Shown: positions 42,966-51,244 of the stretch, piece after piece
Position numbering within the stretch: the first letter of the stretch is position 1
How the letters are laid out: every line of letters starts with the position of its first letter
Origin: Hymenobacter monticola
GTDB taxonomy: Bacteria; Bacteroidota; Bacteroidia; Cytophagales; Hymenobacteraceae
Direction: 5' to 3'
DNA: 64,000 nucleotides
NCBI RefSeq assembly: GCF_022811645.1
Contig: NZ_CP094534.1
Location: 310,001 to 374,000, forward strand
Program-made: the position numbers and the translations under genes
The notes under the pieces: generated by a model
The model's input: the letters and a program-made list of their open reading frames with translations, nothing else
Database searches by the model: none
Told to the model about the DNA's origin: nothing

Positions 42966-43330
42966 GCGGGTTTGTGGTGCGGCGCGAGGGTTTGTAGTGC
43001 GAAGGAAAGGTTTGTTGTCCGGACGGAAGGTTTGTGGTTCGGCAACGAAGGTTTGTGCTTCGGCACGAAGGTTTGTGGTTCGGAAGCCTCGGGCGGTGCT
43101 TCGGCAGCAAGGTTTGTGCTTCGGAAACGATTGGCGGGACTTCGGAAGCCAAGGTTTGTTGTTCGGAACCGGTTGGCGAGGCTTCGGAAGCGGTTGGCGG
43201 GCGTTCGGAAGCCAAGGTTTGTGCTTCGGAAGGTGTTGGCGGGCGTTCGGAAGCAGTTGGCGAGCGTTGGGAAGGAAAGGTTTGTGGTCCAGAAGCCGTT
43301 GGCGAGCATTGGGAAGCCGCTGATGGGGCT
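42966..43330. repeat. Degenerate ~20/21-bp tandem repeat array
   Basis: About seventeen short units in two interleaved types: AAGGTTTGTGGTTCGG-like (e.g. GGTTTGTGCTTCGG) and GTTGGCGGGCGTTCGGAAGC-like. Spacing is 20-21 bases, and many units end in TTCGGAAGC. Because of the 21-base period, both strands have open frames of heptad repeats (minus strand: LPNARQ and LPKHKP units). It sits between the YdeI-like gene and the AT-rich ATPase gene. No spacers of unique sequence, so not a CRISPR array. Confidence 0.85.
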
Positions 43331-43417
43331 GGGGAAGCTGGGGGCGGCTGAAGTAGACTTTTGCCACTACATTAGTAGCCCTCTACCATTTTAAGGTAAG
43401 AGCATCAAGACCGAGCT

Positions 43418-45412
43418 ATGAAAAGAGAGACGAAAATCACTTCTGCAGGCATCAAGAAGGTTCTCAAGAATTATAACCATAATAATTCTATTGCAGAATT
43501 TATATGGAATGGTTTCGATGCAAAAGCTACAACAGTGAAATTGGATTATGAGGCTGACGCCATTGGGAGAATACAGTCAATATCTATTAGTGATAATGGC
43601 TATGGAATCAACACGGCCAAATTAGATGAGAAATTTGACAAGTTTTACGATTCTGAGAAAAGCATTGAAATTCAATCTCCAAAGCACTCATCAACTTTAC
43701 ATGGCAAGAATGGAATTGGCCGATTGACGTTTTTTACTTTTGCTAACAATGCAGAATGGAAGACTTGCTATAAGAATGGGAAATTTAGAGGAGGAATCAT
43801 TCGCATTGATTCGGATAATCTAAAATCTTCCACAGCAGTAGAAACCGAACCTCCTTTTCAAGAAACTGAAACCACTGTCACATTTAACAACATAACAATA
43901 TTTGAGCAAAATATTCAAAAGGAAGTAATCCCTTTCTTAAAAGAGGAGTTTTGCTGGTTTCTTGAGCTTCACAAATCCAAGGGCTATCGCATAATCATCA
44001 ATAACACTTTGCTTGACTATAGCGACTTAATCCTTGATTCAGAAAATTTTGTTATTAAAGAGCAATCAGCGGTTTTCGAAATCAAATACATACAATGGTC
44101 TAAAATACTCAATAAAGAGAATTCAAAATTCTACTACCTAAACAGCAAGAATAGTGAAGTCTATAAAGATTTTACTACGCTCAATAGGAAAGGCGACCAA
44201 TTCTATCATAGCTTATATATTCAAAGCAATTTCTTCAATAATTTTGATTTTAGAAACCAAAATGAAGCACAAACCCTTCTTTTCGCAAAAGCTAAATCGG
44301 CGCCGGAATACAAAACATTAAATAAAGAGTTAGATATTTTTCTACAGAAAAAACGCAAACCATACCTACGGCACTATGCAGAAACGCTCATAGATGATTA
44401 TGAGCGTCTAGGTGTTTTTCCGGAATTTAAAAATTCTTGGGAATCTGCTAGAAAAACAGAGCTAAAAGAAACCATTATGGGGCTCTACGAAGTCCAGCCC
44501 AAAATATTTATTGATTTAAACCTTGAACAGAAGAAAACGTTTGTTAGATTCTTAAATCTATTATTAGAATCAAATGAGCGAGAACATATTTTTGACATTC
44601 TCGAAGAAGTTACAAACCTAGATTCAGCTGAGAGGAAAGACTTAGCAAATTTATTCAAAACCACTAAGCTCAACAGAATAGTCGCAACTCTTAAGTTGAT
44701 AGAAGACAGGTATAGAACCTACCATGACCTATATGACATTGTCTTCAAGCCCGAATTAAACGCGGCTGAAGTTCCTCACTTGCAGACCCTAATCGAGAAC
44801 CATTATTGGATTTTTGGTGAAGAATATCACTTAGTCACTGCAGCGGAACCCAAATTTAATGAAGCATTGAGGAGATATATTTTTCACTTAAATGGAGAAA
44901 AACCAGAAGTAAATATCGACCACGAGCACAAGAACAAGGAAATGGATATTTTTTCCTGTAGGTAGAATATAAAGAGTAACAAGATTGAAAACATCGTTGT
45001 AGAGCTAAAGCACCCAGCTATTGGGCTAGGCCAGAAAGAATATTCTCAAGTATTCAAGTACATGAGCGTAATATCTAGCCAACCTGAATTCAACGCCCCA
45101 AACATGGAGTGGAAGTTTTACTTGATTGGCAATAAGTTTGACACGTCAGGCTTTATCGAAAGCCAGATAGAAACAAACAGAACACATGGGGAAACTTCTT
45201 TAGTAATGTCAAAGGACTCTGGCCGAATCAAATTTTATATAAAGACTTGGAAAGAAGTTTTTAACGAATTTGAACTCAAGCACGACTTTTTAAACAAGAA
45301 GCTTATGTTAGAGCGAGACAAGTTAATTGCTAGTGGAAACAGCGCAGATGAAATTGTTAAAAGAGTAATCCAAAACTCAGCTATAAGTCCCCCTGAGATT
45401 AATATGAAATGA
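43418..45412 (+). pseudogene. GHKL ATPase with C-terminal PD-(D/E)XK-like nuclease, in-frame TAG
   Basis: One frame of 664 codons interrupted by a single TAG at 44963-44965. N-terminal Bergerat fold: N-box EFIWNG (27-32), DNGYG (59-63), GKNGIG (96-101). A long helical middle part follows. At the C-terminus, KEMDIF (Asp510) and VVELKHP (Glu529, Lys531) form a D...ExK nuclease signature; the TAG is codon 516, between them. Reading the TAG as Gln (CAG) gives a smooth sequence (SCR-Q-NIKSNKIENIVVELK). The gene is AT-rich against GC-rich neighbours, so it was probably acquired. An ATPase-plus-nuclease single gene suggests DNA restriction or phage defence. Translation as written stops at 515 residues; the rest could only restart at ATG 45062. 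Confidence 0.7.
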
Positions 45413-45415
45413 GCA

Positions 45416-45463
45416 GAAACGCAAGAAGCTGAAGCTCCCGTAGCTTCAGCCTCTTTGCGTTTC
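45416..45463. terminator. Hairpin between converging genes
   Basis: GAAACGCAA pairs with TTGCGTTTC, with an inner GAAGCTGAAGCT / AGCTTCAGC hairpin; four bases after the ATPase/nuclease stop and 21 before the SDR end. Acts as terminator for either or both. Confidence 0.75.
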
Positions 45464-45484
45464 GGCCGCCGGGCGGGGCGGTGG

Positions 45485-46228
45485 CTACCAGGGGATTTCG
45501 CCGGTGGCCGGGTTGTATTCCTCGCTGACGAACTTGCCGGTGGGGCCGTCGGCGCCCAACAGGGCGTATTTCACGACGCGGGCGCCGGCTTCCTGCACGG
45601 TGCCGGTGCCGCGGTGGCCGTTGAAATCGGTGGCCACGAAGCCGGGGTCTACGGCATTCACTTTGAAGGGCGTGTCGCGCAGCTCGTAGGCCAGATTGAT
45701 GGTGTACATGTTGAGCGCCGACTTGGAAGAGTGGTACACGGCCGCTTTGTGGTGGTAGTACTTGTAGCCGTGCACCGGGTCGCTGTGCAGGGTGAGCGAG
45801 CCCTGGGCCGAGCTCACGTTTACGATGCGGGGCGCTGGCGACTGCCGCAGCAGGTCGAGGAAGGCCTGCGTCACGGCTATCACGCCGAAGAAGTTGGTGT
45901 CGAACACCCGCTGAAACTGGCTGATTTCGGAGGTGAGGGCCGACTGCGGCATGCCGCCGTTGATGCCGGCGTTGTTGATGAGCACGTCGAGGACGTCGGT
46001 TTTCTGGCCGATGGCCGCGCGGGCGGCTTGCACGGAGGCGGGGTCGGCCACGTCGAGCTGCACGGGTTCCACTTGGGTCAGGCCTTCGGCGTGGAGCTGG
46101 GCCACGGCTTGCCGGCCGTTTTCGGGGTCGCGGCTGCCGAGGTACACGTAGTAGCCTTGCTGCAGGAGCAGCCGGGCGGCTTCAAAACCGATGCTTTTGT
46201 TGGCGCCGGTAATCAGGGCTTTTTTCAT
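45485..46228 (-). CDS. SDR-family oxidoreductase 1
   Basis: 247 residues. TGANKSIGFE (7-16) for the cofactor, NNAG (about 85-88), and the catalytic Tyr-x3-Lys in VYHSSKSALN. The C-terminal GHRGTGTVQEAGARVVKYAL matches the carbonyl-reductase-like subgroup. It is close to the SDR at 48486-49223 over its whole length. The N-terminal extension that the frame allows (62 codons) is not SDR-like; MKKALITGANKSIG is the start, with a consensus -7 box 30 bases upstream. A divergently different AraC gene lies immediately upstream in the same orientation. Confidence 0.88.
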   Translation of the reverse strand: MKKALITGANKSIGFEAARLLLQQGYYVYLGSRDPENGRQAVAQLHAEGLTQVEPVQLDVADPASVQAARAAIGQKTDVLDVLINNAGINGGMPQSALTSEISQFQRVFDTNFFGVIAVTQAFLDLLRQSPAPRIVNVSSAQGSLTLHSDPVHGYKYYHHKAAVYHSSKSALNMYTINLAYELRDTPFKVNAVDPGFVATDFNGHRGTGTVQEAGARVVKYALLGADGPTGKFVSEEYNPATGEIPW

Positions 46229-46257
46229 GGTAAGAGGGTGTTGCTTATTGAACAACA

Positions 46258-46265
46258 CAAAATTA
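46258..46265 (-). promoter_or_regulatory. Bacteroidota-type -7 box (TAATTTTG on the minus strand)
   Basis: Exact TAnnTTTG match on the minus strand, 30 bases upstream of the SDR 1 start. Confidence 0.6.
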
Positions 46266-46304
46266 CCGGGCCCCAGTAGCGCCGTTACGGCACATTTGGC
46301 GGCA

Positions 46305-47198
46305 TCACGGGTACATTTCGCGGCTGCCGGCGCGGTACTCGGCCGGGGTGAGGCCGGTTTCGCGCTTGAAGAAGCGGCTGAAGTAGGACGCATCGGCAAA
46401 GCCCAGGTCGTAGGCAATTTCCTTCACCGACTGCGGCGTGTGAAACAGCAGGCGCCGGGCCTCCAGCACCAGCCGCTCCTGGATGTGGGCAATGGCCGGC
46501 TTGCCGCTCTGGGCCTTCACCACCTCGCTCAGGTGCCCAGCCGAGATGTTCAGCAGGGCGGCGTAAGCGCCCACCTCGTGCCGCTCGCGGAAATGCTCCT
46601 CAATCCGGGCCCGGTACTTCCGCAGCAGCAGCTGGTCGGCCGAGGGCTCGTCGCCCGGAAACTGCTCGGTGTAGAGCCGGCTGAGGTAGGTGAGCAGCAC
46701 GGTGAGGTGGGCCGTGAGCATGGGCTGCTGCCACTCGCCGGGCCGGTGGTACTCGGCTTCAAGCCGGGCCAGGGTGTCTTCCACAAAAGCCACATCGGCG
46801 GGCGTGAGGAGCAGCTCGTGGCCATTCTGAGGGTTGCGCAGCAGCGGCAGCTGCGCCAGCGCTTCGTTGGGCTGCCGGGCCAGAAACTCGCGCGTAAACG
46901 CTACGCTGACGCCCCACAGCGGCGCGAGCTTTTCCTTGAGCTGCAGCTGGCCGGGGGCCGAGAAGTACAGCGCGTTTTCCTTGAGCACGTAGGGCGTCAT
47001 GTCCACCCAGTGCCGGCTGCCGCCGCGCTGCACGAACACTAGGTGGTAATAGTCCTTGCGGTGCGGCTGCAGCATGTTTTGCCGGAAGGCCGGTTGCTGG
47101 CCTTCGGCTCGCGTTAGTTGGAAGTGGCGGTTGCCGGGAGCGTCCGGCGCTGTCAGGGGGTAAAGTGGGATGGGCTGGTCGAGGAGTAGCGTGGGCAT
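46305..47198 (-). CDS. AraC-family regulator 1
   Basis: 297 residues. N-terminal cupin-like sensing domain (15-150: DYYHLVFVQRGGSRHW, then ALYFSAPGQLQLKEK), and a C-terminal AraC DNA-binding domain (195-290: LNISAGHLSEVVKAQSG and EIAYDLGFADASYFSRFFKR). It is transcribed towards SDR 1, 76 bases away, and probably regulates it; the pairing repeats at 48486-50265. Ligand unknown. Confidence 0.88.
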   Translation of the reverse strand: MPTLLLDQPIPLYPLTAPDAPGNRHFQLTRAEGQQPAFRQNMLQPHRKDYYHLVFVQRGGSRHWVDMTPYVLKENALYFSAPGQLQLKEKLAPLWGVSVAFTREFLARQPNEALAQLPLLRNPQNGHELLLTPADVAFVEDTLARLEAEYHRPGEWQQPMLTAHLTVLLTYLSRLYTEQFPGDEPSADQLLLRKYRARIEEHFRERHEVGAYAALLNISAGHLSEVVKAQSGKPAIAHIQERLVLEARRLLFHTPQSVKEIAYDLGFADASYFSRFFKRETGLTPAEYRAGSREMYP

Positions 47199-47273
47199 GG
47201 GGCGAAGCTAGGGGGTTTGCGCGTTCAGGAGACAGCGCCCCAACAAAACGGTGCAAGAACAGACCAAAAGAAA

Positions 47274-47367
47274 CGGTCATGCTGAGCGCAGCCGAAGCAT
47301 CTCTACCGCAGTAGTAAACCTAACTACTTGCGCGGTAGAGATGCTTCGGCTGCGCTCAGCATGACCG
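47274..47367. repeat. Long perfect inverted repeat, family B
   Basis: Perfect 36-bp arms (47274-47309 and 47332-47367) with CGGTCATGCTGAGCGCAGCC. Lies between the aldo-keto reductase gene end and AraC 1. Confidence 0.9.
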
Positions 47368-47395
47368 GTCTATTTTCCTATACTCATCCCGTTTA

Positions 47396-48268
47396 CTACC
47401 CCAGATACGCCATATCCTCCGCGCTGAGCTGAATGTCTGCTGCGGCCAGGTTCTCGCGCAGGTGGGCCAGCGACGAAGTGCCCGGAATCGGCAGCAGCAG
47501 GGGCGACTTGTGCAGCAGCCAGGCAATGTTGAGCTGGGCTTCGGTCACGCCGCGCTGGCGGGCCAATTCGGCCAGCTTGTCGCCGGCTTTGGGCAGGCCG
47601 TGCACCAGCGAGAAGAAGGGCACCAGCGGGATGCCGTGCTGCTCGCACAGGGGCAGCACTTCGCCGCCGCGGGTTTCGCCGTGGCCGTCGTCGAGGGTGG
47701 TGCGCTGGGCGTAGCCGTACATGTTTTCCACGCTGGCTACTTCGCCCATTTGCAGGGCGGCGGTCAGCTCCTCGGGGGTCACGTTGCTCACGCCCACATG
47801 CAGAATTTTGCCTTCGCGCTGCATTTCGTACATCGCGCCCATCGACTCGGCAAAGGGCACGTCGCCGCCCGGCAACACCCGGAAGTGTACCAGCTGAATC
47901 TGCTCCTGACGCAGCGTGCGGAGGTTGTTTTCGATGCTGGTGCGCAGGTTTTCGGGGCGGGCGAAGGGAATCCAGCTTTTGTCGGGTTTGCGCGCGCCCC
48001 CCACTTTGGTGCAGATAACCAGGTCTTTCGCGTACGGATGCAGCGCCTCGGCAATCAGCCGGTTAGTTACGTCTTCGCCATAGTAGTCGGCGGTATCGAT
48101 GAAGTTGACGCCGCTGGCCACGGCCGTTTTCAGGATTTCCAGGGCTTGCGGCCGGTCGGCCGGCTCGCCCCAAATGCCGGGGCCGGTGAGGCGCATGGTG
48201 CCGTAGCCCAGGCGGTTGACGGTGAGCGGATGGGCGGAATTAGGGGCAATGGTGATGGTGGAATGCAT
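47396..48268 (-). CDS. Aldo/keto reductase
   Basis: 290 residues forming a TIM barrel. Catalytic residues: Asp58 and Tyr63 in FIDTADYYG, Lys88 in ICTKVG; the following His is in QLVHFRV. The sequence of the C-terminal part (LLHKSPLLLPIPGTSSLAHLREN) is the NADPH-binding stretch. It reduces aldehydes or ketones with NADPH, natural substrate unknown. It lies between two SDR/AraC modules, all on the minus strand, so this 4.8-kb stretch is a cluster of small-molecule oxidoreductases. Confidence 0.9.
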   Translation of the reverse strand: MHSTITIAPNSAHPLTVNRLGYGTMRLTGPGIWGEPADRPQALEILKTAVASGVNFIDTADYYGEDVTNRLIAEALHPYAKDLVICTKVGGARKPDKSWIPFARPENLRTSIENNLRTLRQEQIQLVHFRVLPGGDVPFAESMGAMYEMQREGKILHVGVSNVTPEELTAALQMGEVASVENMYGYAQRTTLDDGHGETRGGEVLPLCEQHGIPLVPFFSLVHGLPKAGDKLAELARQRGVTEAQLNIAWLLHKSPLLLPIPGTSSLAHLRENLAAADIQLSAEDMAYLG

Positions 48269-48307
48269 GGGGAATGGTTGATTGTGATTTGGATATGGGG
48301 TTTGTCT

Positions 48308-48440
48308 AGTCGTGCTGAACGCAGCAAAGCATCTTTACCGCTTCGTTCTACTGTGAGGCCTCACCCCCAGCCCCTCTCCCAAAGGAGAGGGGAGCCGGAC
48401 GAAGCGGCAGAGGTGCTTCGGCTGCGCTCAGCATGACGTT
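48308..48440. repeat. Composite repeat: degraded family B palindrome with an inserted GC-rich unit
   Basis: Family B arms (GTCGTGCTGAACGCAGCAAA... and ...GGTGCTTCGGCTGCGCTCAG) flank about 60 bases that contain CCTCACCCCCAGCCCCTCTCC, a unit related to those at 16568 and 58134. One repeat has inserted into another. Confidence 0.7.
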
Positions 48441-48485
48441 CAGAAAGCTTGAAAACCTTAAGCAACCGCTACTAAAGCGTCGCTG

Positions 48486-49223
48486 CTACCAGGGAATCTC
48501 GCCGGTTTCCGGGTTAGTTTCCTCGCTGAACAGCTGGCCGGTGGGGCCGTTGGCATCTACCACGGCGTATTTCACCACGCGAGCGGCCGCATCGGGCACG
48601 GTGCCGGGGCCGCTGTGGCCGTTGAAATCGGTAGCGGTATAGCCGGGGTCCACGGCGTTCACCTTGAAGGGGGTGTCGCGCAGCTCGTAGGCCAGCGCCA
48701 CGGTGTACATGTTGAGCGCGGCTTTGGACGAGTTGTAAGCCGCCGGCTTGACGTGGTAGTACCCCCAGGCCGGGTCTGCGTTCAGGGCAATGGAACCCAG
48801 GCTCGACGTTACGGTGACGATGCGGGGCTCGCTGGCCTGCCGCAGCAAGTCCAGAAAGGCCTGCGTCGTTTCCACCACGGCAAACACGTTGGTGTTGTAC
48901 ACCTCCTTAAACACGGCCACATCGGCCGCCGTGGCGGTTTGGGGAAAGCCGCCGCTGATGCCCGCGTTGTTGATGAGCACGTCCAGACCAGTGGCTTTCT
49001 GGCCAATGGCCTGCCGGGCGGCCCGGATGGAGGCGCTGTCGGTCACTTCAAGCTGCACAGGCTCTACTTGGGTCAGGCCTTCGGCGTGAAGCTGGGCCAC
49101 GGCCTGCTGGCCATTTTCGAGGCTGCGGCTGCCGAGGTACACGTAATAGCCCTGCTGGAGCAGCTGGCGGGCCGTTTCGAAGCCTATGCTGCGGTTGGCG
49201 CCGGTAATGAGAGCGTATTTCAT
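48486..49223 (-). CDS. SDR-family oxidoreductase 2
   Basis: 245 residues. TGANRSIGFE cofactor motif, NNAGISGG, and catalytic Tyr-x3-Lys in AAYNSSKAALN. It shares long blocks with SDR 1 (GYYVYLGSR, QAVAQLHAEGLTQVEPVQL, AYELRDTPFKVNAVDPG, NPETGEIPW), so the two are recent paralogues. A 20-residue N-terminal extension of the frame is not SDR-like; start at MKYALITG. A -7-like box (GACCTTTG, minus strand) lies about 32 bases upstream. Confidence 0.88.
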   Translation of the reverse strand: MKYALITGANRSIGFETARQLLQQGYYVYLGSRSLENGQQAVAQLHAEGLTQVEPVQLEVTDSASIRAARQAIGQKATGLDVLINNAGISGGFPQTATAADVAVFKEVYNTNVFAVVETTQAFLDLLRQASEPRIVTVTSSLGSIALNADPAWGYYHVKPAAYNSSKAALNMYTVALAYELRDTPFKVNAVDPGYTATDFNGHSGPGTVPDAAARVVKYAVVDANGPTGQLFSEETNPETGEIPW

Positions 49224-49314
49224 GAGGGGGACTATTGCTGCGTTGATTAACAGAACAAAGGTCCCCCACCCCACCACGGGGCGCTAACAGGATTCAAACG
49301 AAAGTGTAAGAAAT

Positions 49315-50265
49315 TCAAACGCCCAGCTGGGCCGTCGCGCCCGCGTGCTCCTGGCTGAGCAGCGCGCGCAGGGCCGACGGCGAGGCGCCGGTGTGCTTCT
49401 TGAAGAAGTTGTTGAAATACGTGGGGTACTCAAACCCCAGCCCGTAGGCGATTTCGGCGGTGCTCCAACTTGTGTGCTGGAGCAGGGCCTTGGCCTCGCT
49501 CACCAGGCGTTCGGCAATGTGCGCCGAGGTGGGCTTGCCGGTGAGCTCGCGCACGGCCCGGTTGAGGTGGTTGACGTGCACGGAGAGCTGGCGGGCAAAG
49601 TCGCCCGGCGTGCGCAGCTTCAGCCCATGGGCGGGCGAGTCGATGGGAAACTGCCGCTCCAGCAGCCCCTGAAACAGCGCCACGATGCGGCTGGCGGCGT
49701 TGGGGTGCTGGTAGTAGGTGGCCTGGGGCTGCATCTTTAGGGCCTCATGAATGATGAGGTTCAAGTAGTTGCGCACCACTTCCTGCTGGTAGAGGTAGCC
49801 CGAGCCCATCTCCTGCAGCATCTTGGCAAACAGGTGGCTGAGGTCGGCGTACTGCGCCTCGTTCACCCAGTACACCGGGTCGGAGCCGAGGCGGAACAGC
49901 GGCGACTCCTGCAGGCTGGCGGCCCGGTCGTTCACAATGAGAAACTCTTCGGTGAACATGCACAGGTAGCCGCCCTGCTCCTCCGACACCCGCTCCCAGG
50001 AATAGGGAATGAGCGGGTTGGAAAACACCAGCGCGGGCCGGTCGATGAGCACGCCGCGGCTGGCGTAGTTGTAACGGCTGGTGCCCGTGAGCAGCGCCAC
50101 CTTATAGTAATCGCGCCGCCCAAACGTCAGGCTGCGGTAATTGAACTGCTCGCGGGTATAGACGTTCACGCGGCCCGACGCGACGAGGGGAGGCAGCTGG
50201 GCGGCGGGGGTGTTTGCGCCGGCTGGGGCGGGCAAAACGGCAGGCGGCGGGGTGGGCATGGGCAT
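49315..50265 (-). CDS. AraC-family regulator 2
   Basis: 316 residues. An N-terminal sensing domain (30-190) and a C-terminal AraC domain (205-305: HVNHLNRAVRELTGKP and EIAYGLGFEYPTYFNNFFKK). It is transcribed towards SDR 2, mirroring the AraC 1/SDR 1 pair, but the two AraC proteins are far less similar than the SDRs. Probably the local regulator of SDR 2. Confidence 0.87.
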   Translation of the reverse strand: MPMPTPPPAVLPAPAGANTPAAQLPPLVASGRVNVYTREQFNYRSLTFGRRDYYKVALLTGTSRYNYASRGVLIDRPALVFSNPLIPYSWERVSEEQGGYLCMFTEEFLIVNDRAASLQESPLFRLGSDPVYWVNEAQYADLSHLFAKMLQEMGSGYLYQQEVVRNYLNLIIHEALKMQPQATYYQHPNAASRIVALFQGLLERQFPIDSPAHGLKLRTPGDFARQLSVHVNHLNRAVRELTGKPTSAHIAERLVSEAKALLQHTSWSTAEIAYGLGFEYPTYFNNFFKKHTGASPSALRALLSQEHAGATAQLGV

Positions 50266-50426
50266 GTTTCAAAAGTAAACAAATCAAACCAACGCTAAGC
50301 TTCGCCTAGCCCAACGCACAGCATTGGAAACAGGCGCTACCGGCTTTGGTTCTGGCACCGGCCGCTTGCCCGCAGCGGCCAGACCCGCCCGCAACCCGGG
50401 CGCAAACCCGCCCCGTATAGCCGGCT

Positions 50427-51194
50427 ATGCCCGATACGCCCCACTCCCCCACCCGCCCCGACCAAGACGAGCCGGAACTGACGCCTTCGGGCGCGCCCAT
50501 CTACCGCCACGAAGAAGCGGCTCCGTTTGAGCTGGCCGATGGCGACGAAACCACCATTGCGGCCATTTCCGACCACATCGAGCGCCACCTGGGGCCGGTG
50601 AGCGGCGTGTACCACGAAATCCTGTCCGACAAGGTGCACCTCGACGTGCACGTGGTGCCGCCCAGCGCCGACTTCCCCTTCTACACGCTCGTCACCTCGG
50701 GCATGAGCGACCGGCCCATGGCCGTGCCGCCCGGCGCCCCAATCGACGAAGCTCCGCCCTACGCCGAGCTGTGCATCCTGCTGCCCAGCACCTGGAACAT
50801 CCCGCAGGATTCGGCCGAAGTAGCCGAGGCTTTTGAGGATGAAAACGTGTACTGGCCCATCCGCTGGCTGAAAATGCTGGCCCGCCTGCCGCACGAGTAC
50901 GGCACCTGGCTGGGCTTCGGCCACACCATCCCCAACGGCGAAGACGCCGCGCCCTTCTCCGACGAAACCGAGCTGGGCTGCATGCTCCTGCTCACGGCCC
51001 TGAGCCTGCCCGAAGAATTTCAGACGCTGGAAATCAGCCCCGAAAAGACGGTGCAGTTCTACACCCTCTACCCCATTTACCGCGAAGAAATGGACCTGAA
51101 AATGGAGCAGGGCGCCGATGCCCTCATCGACCGCTTTGAGGAGTATAACATCGGCGACGTGCTGGACCTGACCCGGCTGAACACGGCGCTCTAG
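50427..51194 (+). CDS. Suppressor-of-fused (SUFU) domain protein
   Basis: 255 residues. A SUFU-like domain spans about 30-215: HLGPVSGVYHEILSDKVHLD, the HVVPPSADFPFYTLVTSGMS segment, ELCILLPSTWNIP and WPIRWLKMLARLPHEYGTWL are typical. Bacterial SUFU-domain proteins are frequent in polymorphic-toxin immunity and in other contexts; the role here is unknown. It stands alone, starting after the AraC 2 gene in the divergent direction. Confidence 0.82.
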   Translation: MPDTPHSPTRPDQDEPELTPSGAPIYRHEEAAPFELADGDETTIAAISDHIERHLGPVSGVYHEILSDKVHLDVHVVPPSADFPFYTLVTSGMSDRPMAVPPGAPIDEAPPYAELCILLPSTWNIPQDSAEVAEAFEDENVYWPIRWLKMLARLPHEYGTWLGFGHTIPNGEDAAPFSDETELGCMLLLTALSLPEEFQTLEISPEKTVQFYTLYPIYREEMDLKMEQGADALIDRFEEYNIGDVLDLTRLNTAL

Positions 51195-51244
51195 CGGCTT
51201 GCAGTGCACAACAACGTTTGGCTCACATCCACCCACCATTCCTC

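Noticed and set aside
42963..43215. N-terminal extension of the YdeI-like protein through the repeat array
   Set aside because: The extension is simply the translated repeats, lies in only one of several open frames there, and is not part of the YdeI family.
42966..43330. Possible CRISPR array
   Set aside because: The units are degenerate, directly adjoining and of two types; there are no unique spacers of uniform length and no cas genes nearby.
44963..44965. Programmed recoding of the TAG (pyrrolysine or amber suppression)
   Set aside because: Several ordinary genes in the window end in TAG and there is no special structure around this codon that I can see; kept only as a low-priority idea.
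45062..45412. Independent small gene after the TAG of the ATPase/nuclease gene
   Set aside because: It is in the same frame as the upstream part, and coding similarity continues across the TAG from base 44966 on; the ATG at 45062 is an internal Met.
51218..51244. Upstream start of the STM3941-like gene
   Set aside because: The nine extra residues (MAHIHPPFL) are not typical; MSDSSTVTIA fits the usual N-terminus before the first membrane segment.
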